Assembly: GCA_963842125.1 (NCBI GenBank)
Contig: CAWJFE010000001.1
Coordinates: 1,116,001-1,180,000 of the forward strand
Direction: 5' to 3'
DNA length: 64,000 nt
Source of the DNA: CAWCWK01 sp963842125
Lineage (GTDB): Bacteria > Pseudomonadota > Alphaproteobacteria > Rhizobiales > CAWCWK01
This document shows, in pieces, positions 15,926 to 23,555 of this stretch (the stretch's first letter is position 1; each line of letters starts with the position of its first letter). The position numbers and the translations under genes are program-made. The notes under the pieces are model-generated. The model had not been told where the DNA came from. It ran no database searches and saw only the letters and a program-made list of their open reading frames with translations.

Positions 15926-18553
15926 ATGACCGCGAAGTCGGGCACATTCCTCTCGCGCTGGTTCTCCCGGTCATCCGGCTCTGAGCCGGCCGTGGCTCAT
16001 GAGCCCGGCGCAGACCACGAAGGGTCTGCGGAAGCGATGGCCGATGCGGACCCGTCTCCGGCAATGGGCGATGCCCTCCTTGAACCCATGATGCTTGCCG
16101 AACCCATGACGGTCGAGCCGGCGACGCCCCCCCAGCCCGAACGCACGACCGAGCCCTTTCTCGGCGCGCCGTTCCGAGGGCTGGCGCAGCGCAGCGACGA
16201 GGGTCAGGACGACGCGGCCGAGGCCGGTCTCACGCTGGGCGGCATCTTCGCCGCGCTCTGGCGGCGCAAGCTCGGCATCGTCTCCTTCACCGGCATCTGC
16301 GCGGTCATCGCGCTCGGCGTCCTTCTCTCCATGCGCCCGCAATACGAGGCCGGCACGCGCCTCCTCATCGAGCCGGCCGCCTCCGTCGTGCCGGACGCAC
16401 TGCGCGACGGGACCGCGCAATCGCGCGAGCGCGTCATCCTCGATGCCGAGGCGATCGCGAGCCAGGTGGAGCTGTTGCGCTCGCGCGCCGTGGCCGACCG
16501 GGTGATCGCGCGGCTCGACCTCACCAGCCGTCTCGAGTTCGCGAGTCCGAGTGCGCTGGAGAGCCTGATGGCGATCCTCGGCGCGGCGCCCGACGAGGCC
16601 TCGCTGCTGGAACAGGCGGTCGAGACCTATCGCAAGAACCTCAGCGTCTTCCACATTCCCCAGACCCGCGTTCTCGGCGTCTCCTTCCGCTCCTACGATC
16701 CCGACCTCGCCGCCCAGGTCGCCAACGCGGTGGCCGAGAGCTATCTGGCGCTCCAGGTGTCGGGGAAGAGCGATGCGAACCAGGCGGCGAGCGACTGGCT
16801 CGGCGCCGAGATCGACCGCCTGCGTGAGCGCGTCGCGGTCGCGGAGCGCCGGGTGCAGGCCTTCCGGGCCGAAGCCGGGCTCATCCGAGGCGCCAACGAC
16901 ACGACGCTCCCCGCCCAGCGTCTCTCCGAGATCAACAGCCAGATCGCCCGGGCCCGCGCGCTGCGCATCGATGCCGAAGGCGATGCCGAGCAGATCCGCC
17001 GCGCTCTGCGCACCAACGCCGAGGACGGCCTCGTCGGCGCCGTCGATGCGCCCGTGATGCAGCGTCTCCTGGAGCGGCTGGCGGACGTGCGCACCCAGCT
17101 CGCCGACGCCTCGACGACGCTCGGCCCGGCGCACCCGCGCATCAAGCAGCTCAACGCGCAGCTTACCGACGTCGGTGCGCAGGTCCGCTCGGAGGCCCGG
17201 CGCATGGCCGCCGCGCGCGACGAGGACGCCCGCACCGCGCAGGCCCGCGAGGAAACGCTTCTGGCCGAACTCCAGGCGCTCCAGGGCGAGGCCGCCGACG
17301 CCGAGTTCCAGGACGTGGAACTGCGCGCGCTGGAGCGCGAGGCCAAGGCGCAGCGTGATCTCCTCGAGACCTTGCTCGGACGCTACCGGGAGACGAGCGC
17401 CCGCCAGAACCCGGCTGCGCAGCCGGCCGACGCCCGCGTCATCTCGGCCGCCTCCGCCCCTCTCGAGCCCGCCTTCCCGAAGACCGGATCGACGCTGATG
17501 GCCGTCATCGTCGGCGCGTTGATAGCCGCCTGCGGCGTCGTCGTGGCGTCCGCGCTTCTCGCGCAAGGCAGGCGCGAGAACGAGGCCGAGGACCAGGCGA
17601 GGCCCCGCCGGGCCGACGAGGAGATCACGAACGCTCCCCCCATGATGCCGGGAGCACCGTTGGACGACCGAGTGGCGGCCTTCGATGAGAATGCCCGGCC
17701 GGTGGGCACCGGGACGGAGCCTCTGGCCGACGGTGCGCCGGCGATCGCGGGCGTATCCCGCCCCTCCGACGCCGATCTCGGGACCTTGGGTGGTCCACGT
17801 CTCGACGAGCGACTGGCCGAGGCCTTTCCGAATGCCGACCCGGCCGTGGCCGATGACCCCGCGCCGACGGCGACGACATCAGGGATGATGGCGACAGGGG
17901 AGATGGTCGCGAACGAACTGGCGTCGGGCGAGCCTACGCCTGCCCCGCGCCCCATCCCGCGCCCGAGCACATCGGACAGCCTCGCCGAGATCGCCTATCG
18001 TATCGGCGGCTTTGTCGGCGCGTGCCCGCGTGTCGTCGTCGTCGCACCCGGCGTGCCGGTCGCAGCCCTGACGGGCCTCGTCCTGGCCGATCATCTCGCC
18101 CGGCTCGGCAATGCGACGGTCTGCGTCGATGCCGGAACGCACGCGCCGGGCCGGCGCCTGATCGACCTTCTGACCGACAATGGGCGCAGCGGTGCGGACG
18201 AGATCGGCCTCTCCGATCTCGCCATGGGCGCCGAGTTCGAGGAAGCGCTCCGCGCGATCCCCGGATCGTCGGCCCATGCGATCACCGGCGGCACGCACCG
18301 CCCGAGCCTCGCGCTCGCCCGCGAAACGGTCGGTCTGCTCGACGAGACCTACGATGCGATGGTTCTCCTCGCGGAGGCCCGCGACCTCTTCGCAGGTCAA
18401 GGCCTCGGGCTGACGAGCGCGCTCGTCATCACCGACGATTGCGACCCCGAACTCGTCGAGGCGACGCTGAGCGACCTCGTCTCGGCAGGCGTGGAGGACG
18501 TGACGGTCGTGACCTCCGACGCCGCCATCATCGCGCTCGACGAAGCGGCCTGA
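15926..18553 (+). CDS. Wzc/ExoP/GumC-like chain-length protein with degenerate kinase domain
   Basis: An 875-residue polysaccharide co-polymerase. After a disordered acidic N-terminal 90 residues comes GGIFAALWRRKLGIVSFTGICAVIALGVLLSMRPQYEAG (Wzz domain, first membrane helix), a long coiled-coil periplasmic region (about residues 260-480), and a second membrane helix LMAVIVGALIAACGVVVASALLAQ near residue 525. The last 200 residues have the fold of a BY-kinase/MinD-like domain (RVVVVAPG...LTGLVLADHLARLGNATVCVDAG) but the Walker A GKT is absent, so it is unlikely to phosphorylate itself. It should control polymer length and link to the Wza-like exporter encoded divergently. The ATG at 15926 is favoured over an upstream TTG because of its GGAG site. 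Confidence 0.9.
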   Translation: MTAKSGTFLSRWFSRSSGSEPAVAHEPGADHEGSAEAMADADPSPAMGDALLEPMMLAEPMTVEPATPPQPERTTEPFLGAPFRGLAQRSDEGQDDAAEAGLTLGGIFAALWRRKLGIVSFTGICAVIALGVLLSMRPQYEAGTRLLIEPAASVVPDALRDGTAQSRERVILDAEAIASQVELLRSRAVADRVIARLDLTSRLEFASPSALESLMAILGAAPDEASLLEQAVETYRKNLSVFHIPQTRVLGVSFRSYDPDLAAQVANAVAESYLALQVSGKSDANQAASDWLGAEIDRLRERVAVAERRVQAFRAEAGLIRGANDTTLPAQRLSEINSQIARARALRIDAEGDAEQIRRALRTNAEDGLVGAVDAPVMQRLLERLADVRTQLADASTTLGPAHPRIKQLNAQLTDVGAQVRSEARRMAAARDEDARTAQAREETLLAELQALQGEAADAEFQDVELRALEREAKAQRDLLETLLGRYRETSARQNPAAQPADARVISAASAPLEPAFPKTGSTLMAVIVGALIAACGVVVASALLAQGRRENEAEDQARPRRADEEITNAPPMMPGAPLDDRVAAFDENARPVGTGTEPLADGAPAIAGVSRPSDADLGTLGGPRLDERLAEAFPNADPAVADDPAPTATTSGMMATGEMVANELASGEPTPAPRPIPRPSTSDSLAEIAYRIGGFVGACPRVVVVAPGVPVAALTGLVLADHLARLGNATVCVDAGTHAPGRRLIDLLTDNGRSGADEIGLSDLAMGAEFEEALRAIPGSSAHAITGGTHRPSLALARETVGLLDETYDAMVLLAEARDLFAGQGLGLTSALVITDDCDPELVEATLSDLVSAGVEDVTVVTSDAAIIALDEAA

Positions 18554-18682
18554 GGTCGCGTCGTTAACGAAGGCTTGTCGCGGCCGATGAAAAGCCGACA
18601 GGTGATTTCAGCCGTCCGCCAGACGGCGCGGGTAGTCTCCAGGGCGTGCGGGCACCTCGGTCCGCAAAGCCTGCGAGCCCTC

Positions 18683-19765
18683 ATGACCCGTCCGTCCAGC
18701 GCCTCCCCCGACATTCGCCCGGTCGATCTCAAGACACGCGCCTTCCAGATGGGCCTGGGCGCGATGCACGCCACCCGCGCTCATGCCGTGATGGCGCCGT
18801 GGACGCGCGGGCAGGGCGTCATCTTCACGCTGCACCGGGTCCTGCCCGGCGCGCCGGGACCCTTCTCGCCCAACCGCATCTTGCAGGTCACGCCCGATTT
18901 TCTCGACGCCGCGCTCTCGCGCATCGCGGCGAGCGGCGTCGACCTCGTCTCGCTCGACGAGGCGGTGCGGCGGATGCGCGGCGGCTCGACCCGGCGCTTC
19001 GCCTGCATGACGCTCGACGACGGCTATATCGACAACGCCATCCATGCCGCCCCGGTCTTCGAGGCGCATGGCTGCCCCTATACCGTCTACGTGCCGTCCG
19101 ACTTCGCGCAAGGAACGGGCGAGCTCTGGTGGGTGGCGCTCGAGCGGTTGATCGCGCACCGGACGCGGATCGCGATCACCATCGCGGGCGAGACGCTCGA
19201 CCTCGCCTGCGAATCGGTGGCGGAGAAGTGGATCGCCTGGCGCACCATATATTGGCGGCTTCGCGCCGCCGACGAGGACGAGGCCCGCCGCGCCGTTCGC
19301 CTCGCCTGCAAGGACGCGCGGTGCGACATTCAGCAGCCCTGCGCCGAGCTGATCATGGACTGGGACCAGCTCGCCGACTTCGCCCGCTCCCCGCTCGTCA
19401 CCATCGGGGCGCATACGATCAGCCACCGCGCCGTCGCGCGGATGGGCGCGGAGCGTGCGCTCAATGAGATGGTGACGGGCGCCGACCGGCTGGAAGAGCG
19501 GCTCGGGCGACGCCCCCGCCACTTCTCCTTCCCCTATGGCGATCCGGGCTCGGCCGGCCCGCGCGATTTCGCGCTTGCCCGCGAGGCCGGCTTCGCGACC
19601 GCGGTCACGACGAGACCGGACCGGATCACCCGCGAACATGCCGGCGCGCTCCACGGCTTGCCGCGCGTTTCGCTCAACGGCGACTATCAGGACCTGCGCT
19701 ATCTCGACCTCTTCCTGTCGGGCGCGCCCTTCGCGGTCTTCAACACGCTCAAACGCGCGGCTTGA
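18683..19765 (+). CDS. Polysaccharide deacetylase (NodB homology domain)
   Basis: A 360-residue carbohydrate esterase family 4 protein. Motif 1 is FACMTLDDGYIDN (catalytic Asp pair), motif 2 is TIGAHTISHRAV (metal-binding H..SH), and RHFSFPYGDPGS is motif 3. GVIFTLHRVLPG near the N terminus is typical of the long alphaproteobacterial branch. It may remove acetyl groups from the neighbouring exopolysaccharide. The start is uncertain: ATG at 18683 gives the usual short lead before KTRAF, while ATG at 18587 or TTG at 18575 would add 32-36 residues; none has a strong ribosome site. It lies 130 bases after the ExoP-like gene. Confidence 0.88.
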   Translation: MTRPSSASPDIRPVDLKTRAFQMGLGAMHATRAHAVMAPWTRGQGVIFTLHRVLPGAPGPFSPNRILQVTPDFLDAALSRIAASGVDLVSLDEAVRRMRGGSTRRFACMTLDDGYIDNAIHAAPVFEAHGCPYTVYVPSDFAQGTGELWWVALERLIAHRTRIAITIAGETLDLACESVAEKWIAWRTIYWRLRAADEDEARRAVRLACKDARCDIQQPCAELIMDWDQLADFARSPLVTIGAHTISHRAVARMGAERALNEMVTGADRLEERLGRRPRHFSFPYGDPGSAGPRDFALAREAGFATAVTTRPDRITREHAGALHGLPRVSLNGDYQDLRYLDLFLSGAPFAVFNTLKRAA

Positions 19766-20160
19766 GACCGGCCTCGTCCGGCGAGCGCCGCGCCGTCGTC
19801 GTCATCGGCCGGACGGGCTGCCTGATTCCGGCCTCATCCTGATGGAGCGGAGCGGGCCAATCTCCGTTTCGTGTCCTTCCCGCCACAGTGTCATGAGTCG
19901 GAAACCCTAAGAATCGGGGGGCAACCCCGATTTCGTGCTTCCGATGCAACACTGGAAACCGTCGCACCCTCCGCCAAGCGATTTTCGTTGCCGGCCTCGA
20001 TTGGTTCGGCAATTGTCCGGTCAAGCGATCGACGCAATCGACGCTCACCGCCAAGAGGGGGGACCTCGAAAGCGGCAGACAGTGGGGGATAAGCGGGGCG
20101 CTTGAGAGGGGTTCTCAAGTCATCCGACTCCCAAGACACGAAATGACTTTGGAGGTCATG
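19766..20160. other. Porin upstream region with two hairpins
   Basis: About 395 bases without a convincing gene. Two perfect stem-loops are visible: AATCGGGG...CCCCGATT at 19912-19932 (8-bp stem, no clean T-run, possibly an end for the deacetylase transcript) and CTTGAGA-GGGGT-TCTCAAG at 20101-20119, 31 bases before the porin ribosome site. The second would sit in the porin mRNA leader and may stabilise the message; that role is inference. Confidence 0.5.
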
Positions 20161-21595
20161 ATGACGAACTTGAAGAGCATCCTGCTCGGAACCGGCGCCG
20201 CGATCGTCGCCGCCACCGCCACCGCCCAGGCCGCCGATCTCCCGGTGGTCGAGCCCGTCGACTACGTCCAGATCTGCGACCTGTACGGCGACGGCTTCTT
20301 CTACATCCCCGGCACCAACACCTGCCTCGAGCTCTCCGGCTTTGCCCGCTTCGAGGCGCGCTTCAACGGTGACGAGGCTCCGACTGATACGTTCAACGGT
20401 GCGCCCTTCGCAGCTCGCCACGCCGAACCAGACGGTGGTGATCAATCCCGTTACGGGTCTGCCGGTCGTTCTCGAGGCCGACGGCGACAACTTCGCCTTT
20501 GGTGCTCGCGGTCGCCTCAACATCGACGCCCGCACCGAGACCGAGCTCGGCACGCTCCGCTCGTTCATCCAGTTCGACGCTGGCACCACCTTCGGCGTCA
20601 GCTCGATTGACGATGTCGACATCGACTTGGCCTTCATCCAGTTCGAGGTTGGGCCGACGATCATGACGGCCGGTCTTGCCGCCTCGATCTCCGGTGTTTC
20701 CGGTCCGGACACGCTCGGCGACGCCACGGCCTTTGAGTCGGGCCTCGGTGAGACCATCCAGCTCGCCTTTGCCTTCGACTTCGGCCCCGTCTCGGCCGCG
20801 ATCGCCATCTCCGATCCGCAGACCACGGTCGGCACGCAGGTCTTCGACGGCTTCGTCGTCGCCCCGGGCGTCTTCGCCGCCAACCCGGCGAACTTCACGA
20901 CCTTCACCTCGCAGAACGGCCTGTCCAAGGACCTGCCTTACCTCGAGGCCGCGTTTGACTTCGATCTGGGTCCGGTCTCCATCGACACCGGTTTCGCTCT
21001 TGGTCAGGTCGAGGGTCGTGTCCAGGCGTTCGACGCCGCCACCGGTGTCCTGCTGTCCCGTGAGTTCGACGAAGTCGGCTACGGTGCCGCCATCTCCGGT
21101 CAGGTCGATGTCGCCGCTCTCCGCGTCAAGGCCGGTGCGTCCTACGCCAAGGGTATCGCCGACTTCGGTCAGGACGGCTTCACCGCCGACTACCGCATCG
21201 GTACGCCCTTCGGTGCCCCGGTCGCTCTGACGTCGGCTGGTGCGTTCTCTCAGCTCGACATGGAGCTGGTCGAGGCCTACTCGTTCTACGGTCAGATCGG
21301 TGCCAACGTCGGTGCCGTCTCCGTCAACCTGATCGGTACCTACGGTCAGATCGAGTACCCGACCTTCCAGAACGCGTCGGTCATCAACGGTGGCGACAAG
21401 GCCGAGGCCTACACCGTGGCGCTCAACGCTTCGGTCACGCCGGTCGAGGGTCTGCGCATCACGGGTGAGGTCTACTACTCGGACGTCGAAGTCGACCGTA
21501 ACCTGAACACGGCCGCTGCTCAGTTCAGCAACCGCGACGGTAGCTACGACGACGACCAGTTCGGTGCCATCTTCCGCATCGAGCGCTCGTTCTAA
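20161..21595 (+). pseudogene. Omp2b/RopA-type porin, interrupted by a +1 frameshift
   Basis: A rhizobial general porin, restored length about 477 residues. The start MTNLKSILLGTGAAIVAATATAQA is a signal peptide and the mature protein begins ADLPVVEPVDYVQICDLYGDGFFYIPGTNTCLELSG, the hallmark of PF02530 porins. The reading frame then changes: the first frame is lost at about 20400-20420 (after DEAPTDTFNGAPFA) and the rest, from LATPNQTVVINPVTG to the terminal FGAIFRIERSF ending in Phe, is in the next frame with no further stop over 390 codons. One surplus base explains it. Codons are of the highly expressed type (GGT, GTC, CTC). Start at 20161 because GGAGG lies 5 bases upstream. A strong terminator follows. 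Confidence 0.88.
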
Positions 21596-21619
21596 GTCGA
21601 ACAGCCTCAGTTGAAAGAA

Positions 21620-21650
21620 GGGCGTCGGGGGAAACCCCGGCGCCCTTTTT
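21620..21650 (+). terminator. Rho-independent terminator of the porin gene
   Basis: GGGCGTCGGGG pairs with CCCCGGCGCCC across a short AAA-type loop (one G-U pair), followed directly by TTTTTC. It starts 25 bases after the porin stop. Confidence 0.9.
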
Positions 21651-22106
21651 CTTTGCGGGATAGATGTCGTAGCGGCGCGCTCGACAACGCCCGTTCGGCC
21701 GCCTACGGACCCTGCCATCCAAAAGCGAACTCATGGATCTCCGTGCGGATGCCCATGTCGGAACTGCGGCAGCGGATGACGTGCCCGGCGATCCACCCAT
21801 CGATCCACCCATCGATCGATGTCGAGCAGGCCGGTTCCCCGATACCGACTGGTGGAACATCAAGCGCGAAGGCTGCAGCACGACCTGTTCGAAAACCTGT
21901 CTGCCAGACGCTCGGCGCGGCGTTCGCTCGAACCGCACCAGCGTGCCCGTCGAGTCCCACGCCCCACGCCTAACGACAAAGCGTCGGCCATATCGCAGCG
22001 AACGCGCCGGAAGCCTGGGTGGCACTGCCAGGCCGGTGCCCACCGGCACCGATCCCTCGGTCCTATGCCGGATAGGCCAACGGCATCAACCTCGATGGAC
22101 CATACG
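21651..22106. other. Gene-poor interval between two terminators
   Basis: About 455 bases with no open frame showing conserved features on either strand. A small tandem duplication (ATCCACCCATCG twice) lies near 21792-21815. The porin terminator closes it on the left and the terminator of the leftward small secreted protein closes it on the right, so it is probably untranscribed or holds an unrecognised small RNA. Confidence 0.45.
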
Positions 22107-22141
22107 AAAAAGGGCGCCGCGGCTTTCACCACGACGCCCTT
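22107..22141 (-). terminator. Rho-independent terminator of the small secreted protein gene
   Basis: Read leftward, AGGGCGTCGTGG pairs with CCGCGGCGCCCT over a TGAAAG loop with two G-U pairs, followed by TTTTTCG. It lies 25 bases after the stop of the gene at 22166. Confidence 0.82.
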
Positions 22142-22165
22142 CGGCAATACGGAACCCAGAGGGGC

Positions 22166-22462
22166 TTAGTTGCCCGTGGCGTTCGTGTTCATGCGATCGC
22201 GGTTGTCGTCGTTGATCGAGGCCGTGCCCGGATCGACATCGTCCTCCTGGAAGAACGAGCGCGGCATGCGGAAGCGGCGGTTGTTGCGGTCGCGGAAGAT
22301 GAAGAACTCGCCGTCCGAACCTTCCATGCGCAGATCGTCGGTGTTCATGCGGTCGCGGTTGTTGTCGTTGATCGAGGCCGTGCCCGGATCGGTATCGGAC
22401 TGCGCGAGAGCCGGCGTGGCGAGCATGAGGGCGAGGGCAGTGGTCGTGATCAGCTTGTTCAT
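22166..22462 (-). CDS. Small secreted protein with a duplicated 17-residue motif
   Basis: A 98-residue protein with a clean signal peptide (MNKLITTTALALMLATPALA, cleavage before QSD). The mature 78 residues contain two nearly identical copies of DPGTASINDNNRDRMNT, at residues 25-41 and 77-93 (the second has Asp for one Asn), flanking a central basic-aromatic segment FFIFRDRNNRRFRMPRSFF. I do not recognise a family. It has its own terminator, no operon partner, and a ribosome-site-like AGGAGAGAC before the start. The Asp/Asn-rich repeats could bind metal or self-associate, but this is speculation. Confidence 0.8.
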   Translation of the reverse strand: MNKLITTTALALMLATPALAQSDTDPGTASINDNNRDRMNTDDLRMEGSDGEFFIFRDRNNRRFRMPRSFFQEDDVDPGTASINDDNRDRMNTNATGN

Positions 22463-22668
22463 AAGTCTCTCCTAAAGGTCGATCCGCTCGGCGCGCCGGA
22501 ACCGGTGCACGAGCTAAGTCGATGTTTTCGACATCAAATGACGATTCCGCAAGGGTCCCGTCGTCGTCTGCCGCCACATCGTGAACGGTGATCGCCTCCG
22601 ATCGTTCCCGGCTTCCCTGGCAAAAATCGTTGAGAACGCTCGCCGCAGCGCGTTTCGGGCCGGGTACG

Positions 22669-23550
22669 CTATCCGGCCAGAAAGGCTCGAATGGCGTCCG
22701 GTACGCCTGGCTCGACGAGGCTCGGAGTATGACCGACACCCGGCACGGTGAGCGTCCGGCAATGCGGGTGGCGGCGCTCCATCGCCTTCAGCGTGTCGGC
22801 GCCGAGAAGGTCGGAGAGGGCGCCGCGAACGGCGAGCACGGGCAGGCCGCGCAGGCCCATGAACTGCGGCCAGAGCGACGGCAGAGGACCGGAAAGATCG
22901 AGGTCTTCCAACGTCTTGAGAAGTTTCTGATCGAAGTCGGGAGCGAGGCCGCGCGGCGTCTCGGCAAAGGTCGCCTCGGCGATCTCGCGCCAGTCCTGCT
23001 CGCCGCGGTTCGGGAACGTGCCGGCCCCGGCCTCGCGGACGATGCGGACCGCATCGTCCCAGTCGGATGGCGCGACGGCGCGGCCGAGATAGGCCTTGAT
23101 CCGGGCGAGACCCGACGCCTCGATCACCGGTCCGATGTCGTTGAGAACGACCCGCGTCATCGGTCCAGGCCGGATCGCCGTCAGCGCCATCGCCAGCAGG
23201 CCGCCGCGTGACGTGCCTATGACGGCATAGTGGTGGAGCCCCATCGCATCGGTGACCGCGACGACGTCGTTGGCCTCCTGAATGGGATGGTAGCGCCGCC
23301 AGTCCGAATCACGCTCCGACCGCCCGCGCCCGCGCGAATCGAGGCAGACCACCCGGTAGCCGTGCGCCTGGAGATCGAGTGCGAGCGCGTGAAAGTCCTT
23401 GGCGTTGCGTGTCAGCCCGGCGAGGCAGAGGACGGGCGGCGCGTCGATCGGTCGGGGCGGGCGATAGTCCCGGACAGCGAGCCGCAGCCCGTCGCGGGCC
23501 GCGATCCGGATCGGCCGGAAGGCCGGCTCGCTCGGCTGTCCGCCATCCAA
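22669..23550 (-). CDS. Alpha/beta hydrolase
   Basis: A 293-residue alpha/beta-hydrolase-fold protein. Visible elements: PVLCLAGLTRNAKDFHALALDLQAHGYRVVCLDSRGRGRS (oxyanion loop and beta4-type strand), YAVIGTSRGGLLAM (nucleophile elbow with Ser in G-T-S-R-G), and PGVGHTPSLVEP (catalytic His). The acid is probably in GLPVLAVRGALSDLL. The substrate is unknown. The start is a TTG at 23550, chosen because AGGA lies about 9 bases upstream and it falls 5 bases after the stop of the transglycosylase gene; a longer frame would run deep into that gene. The two are likely co-transcribed. Confidence 0.87.
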   Translation of the reverse strand: MDGGQPSEPAFRPIRIAARDGLRLAVRDYRPPRPIDAPPVLCLAGLTRNAKDFHALALDLQAHGYRVVCLDSRGRGRSERDSDWRRYHPIQEANDVVAVTDAMGLHHYAVIGTSRGGLLAMALTAIRPGPMTRVVLNDIGPVIEASGLARIKAYLGRAVAPSDWDDAVRIVREAGAGTFPNRGEQDWREIAEATFAETPRGLAPDFDQKLLKTLEDLDLSGPLPSLWPQFMGLRGLPVLAVRGALSDLLGADTLKAMERRHPHCRTLTVPGVGHTPSLVEPGVPDAIRAFLAG

Positions 23551-23555
23551 CGCCG

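Noticed and set aside
15971..17566. 531-codon leftward frame inside the ExoP-like gene
   Set aside because: Antisense shadow; the sense frame has Wzz helices and conserved polysaccharide co-polymerase features.
21525..22049. 174-codon leftward frame after the porin
   Set aside because: It overlaps the porin 3' end and its terminator on the other strand and has no conserved features.
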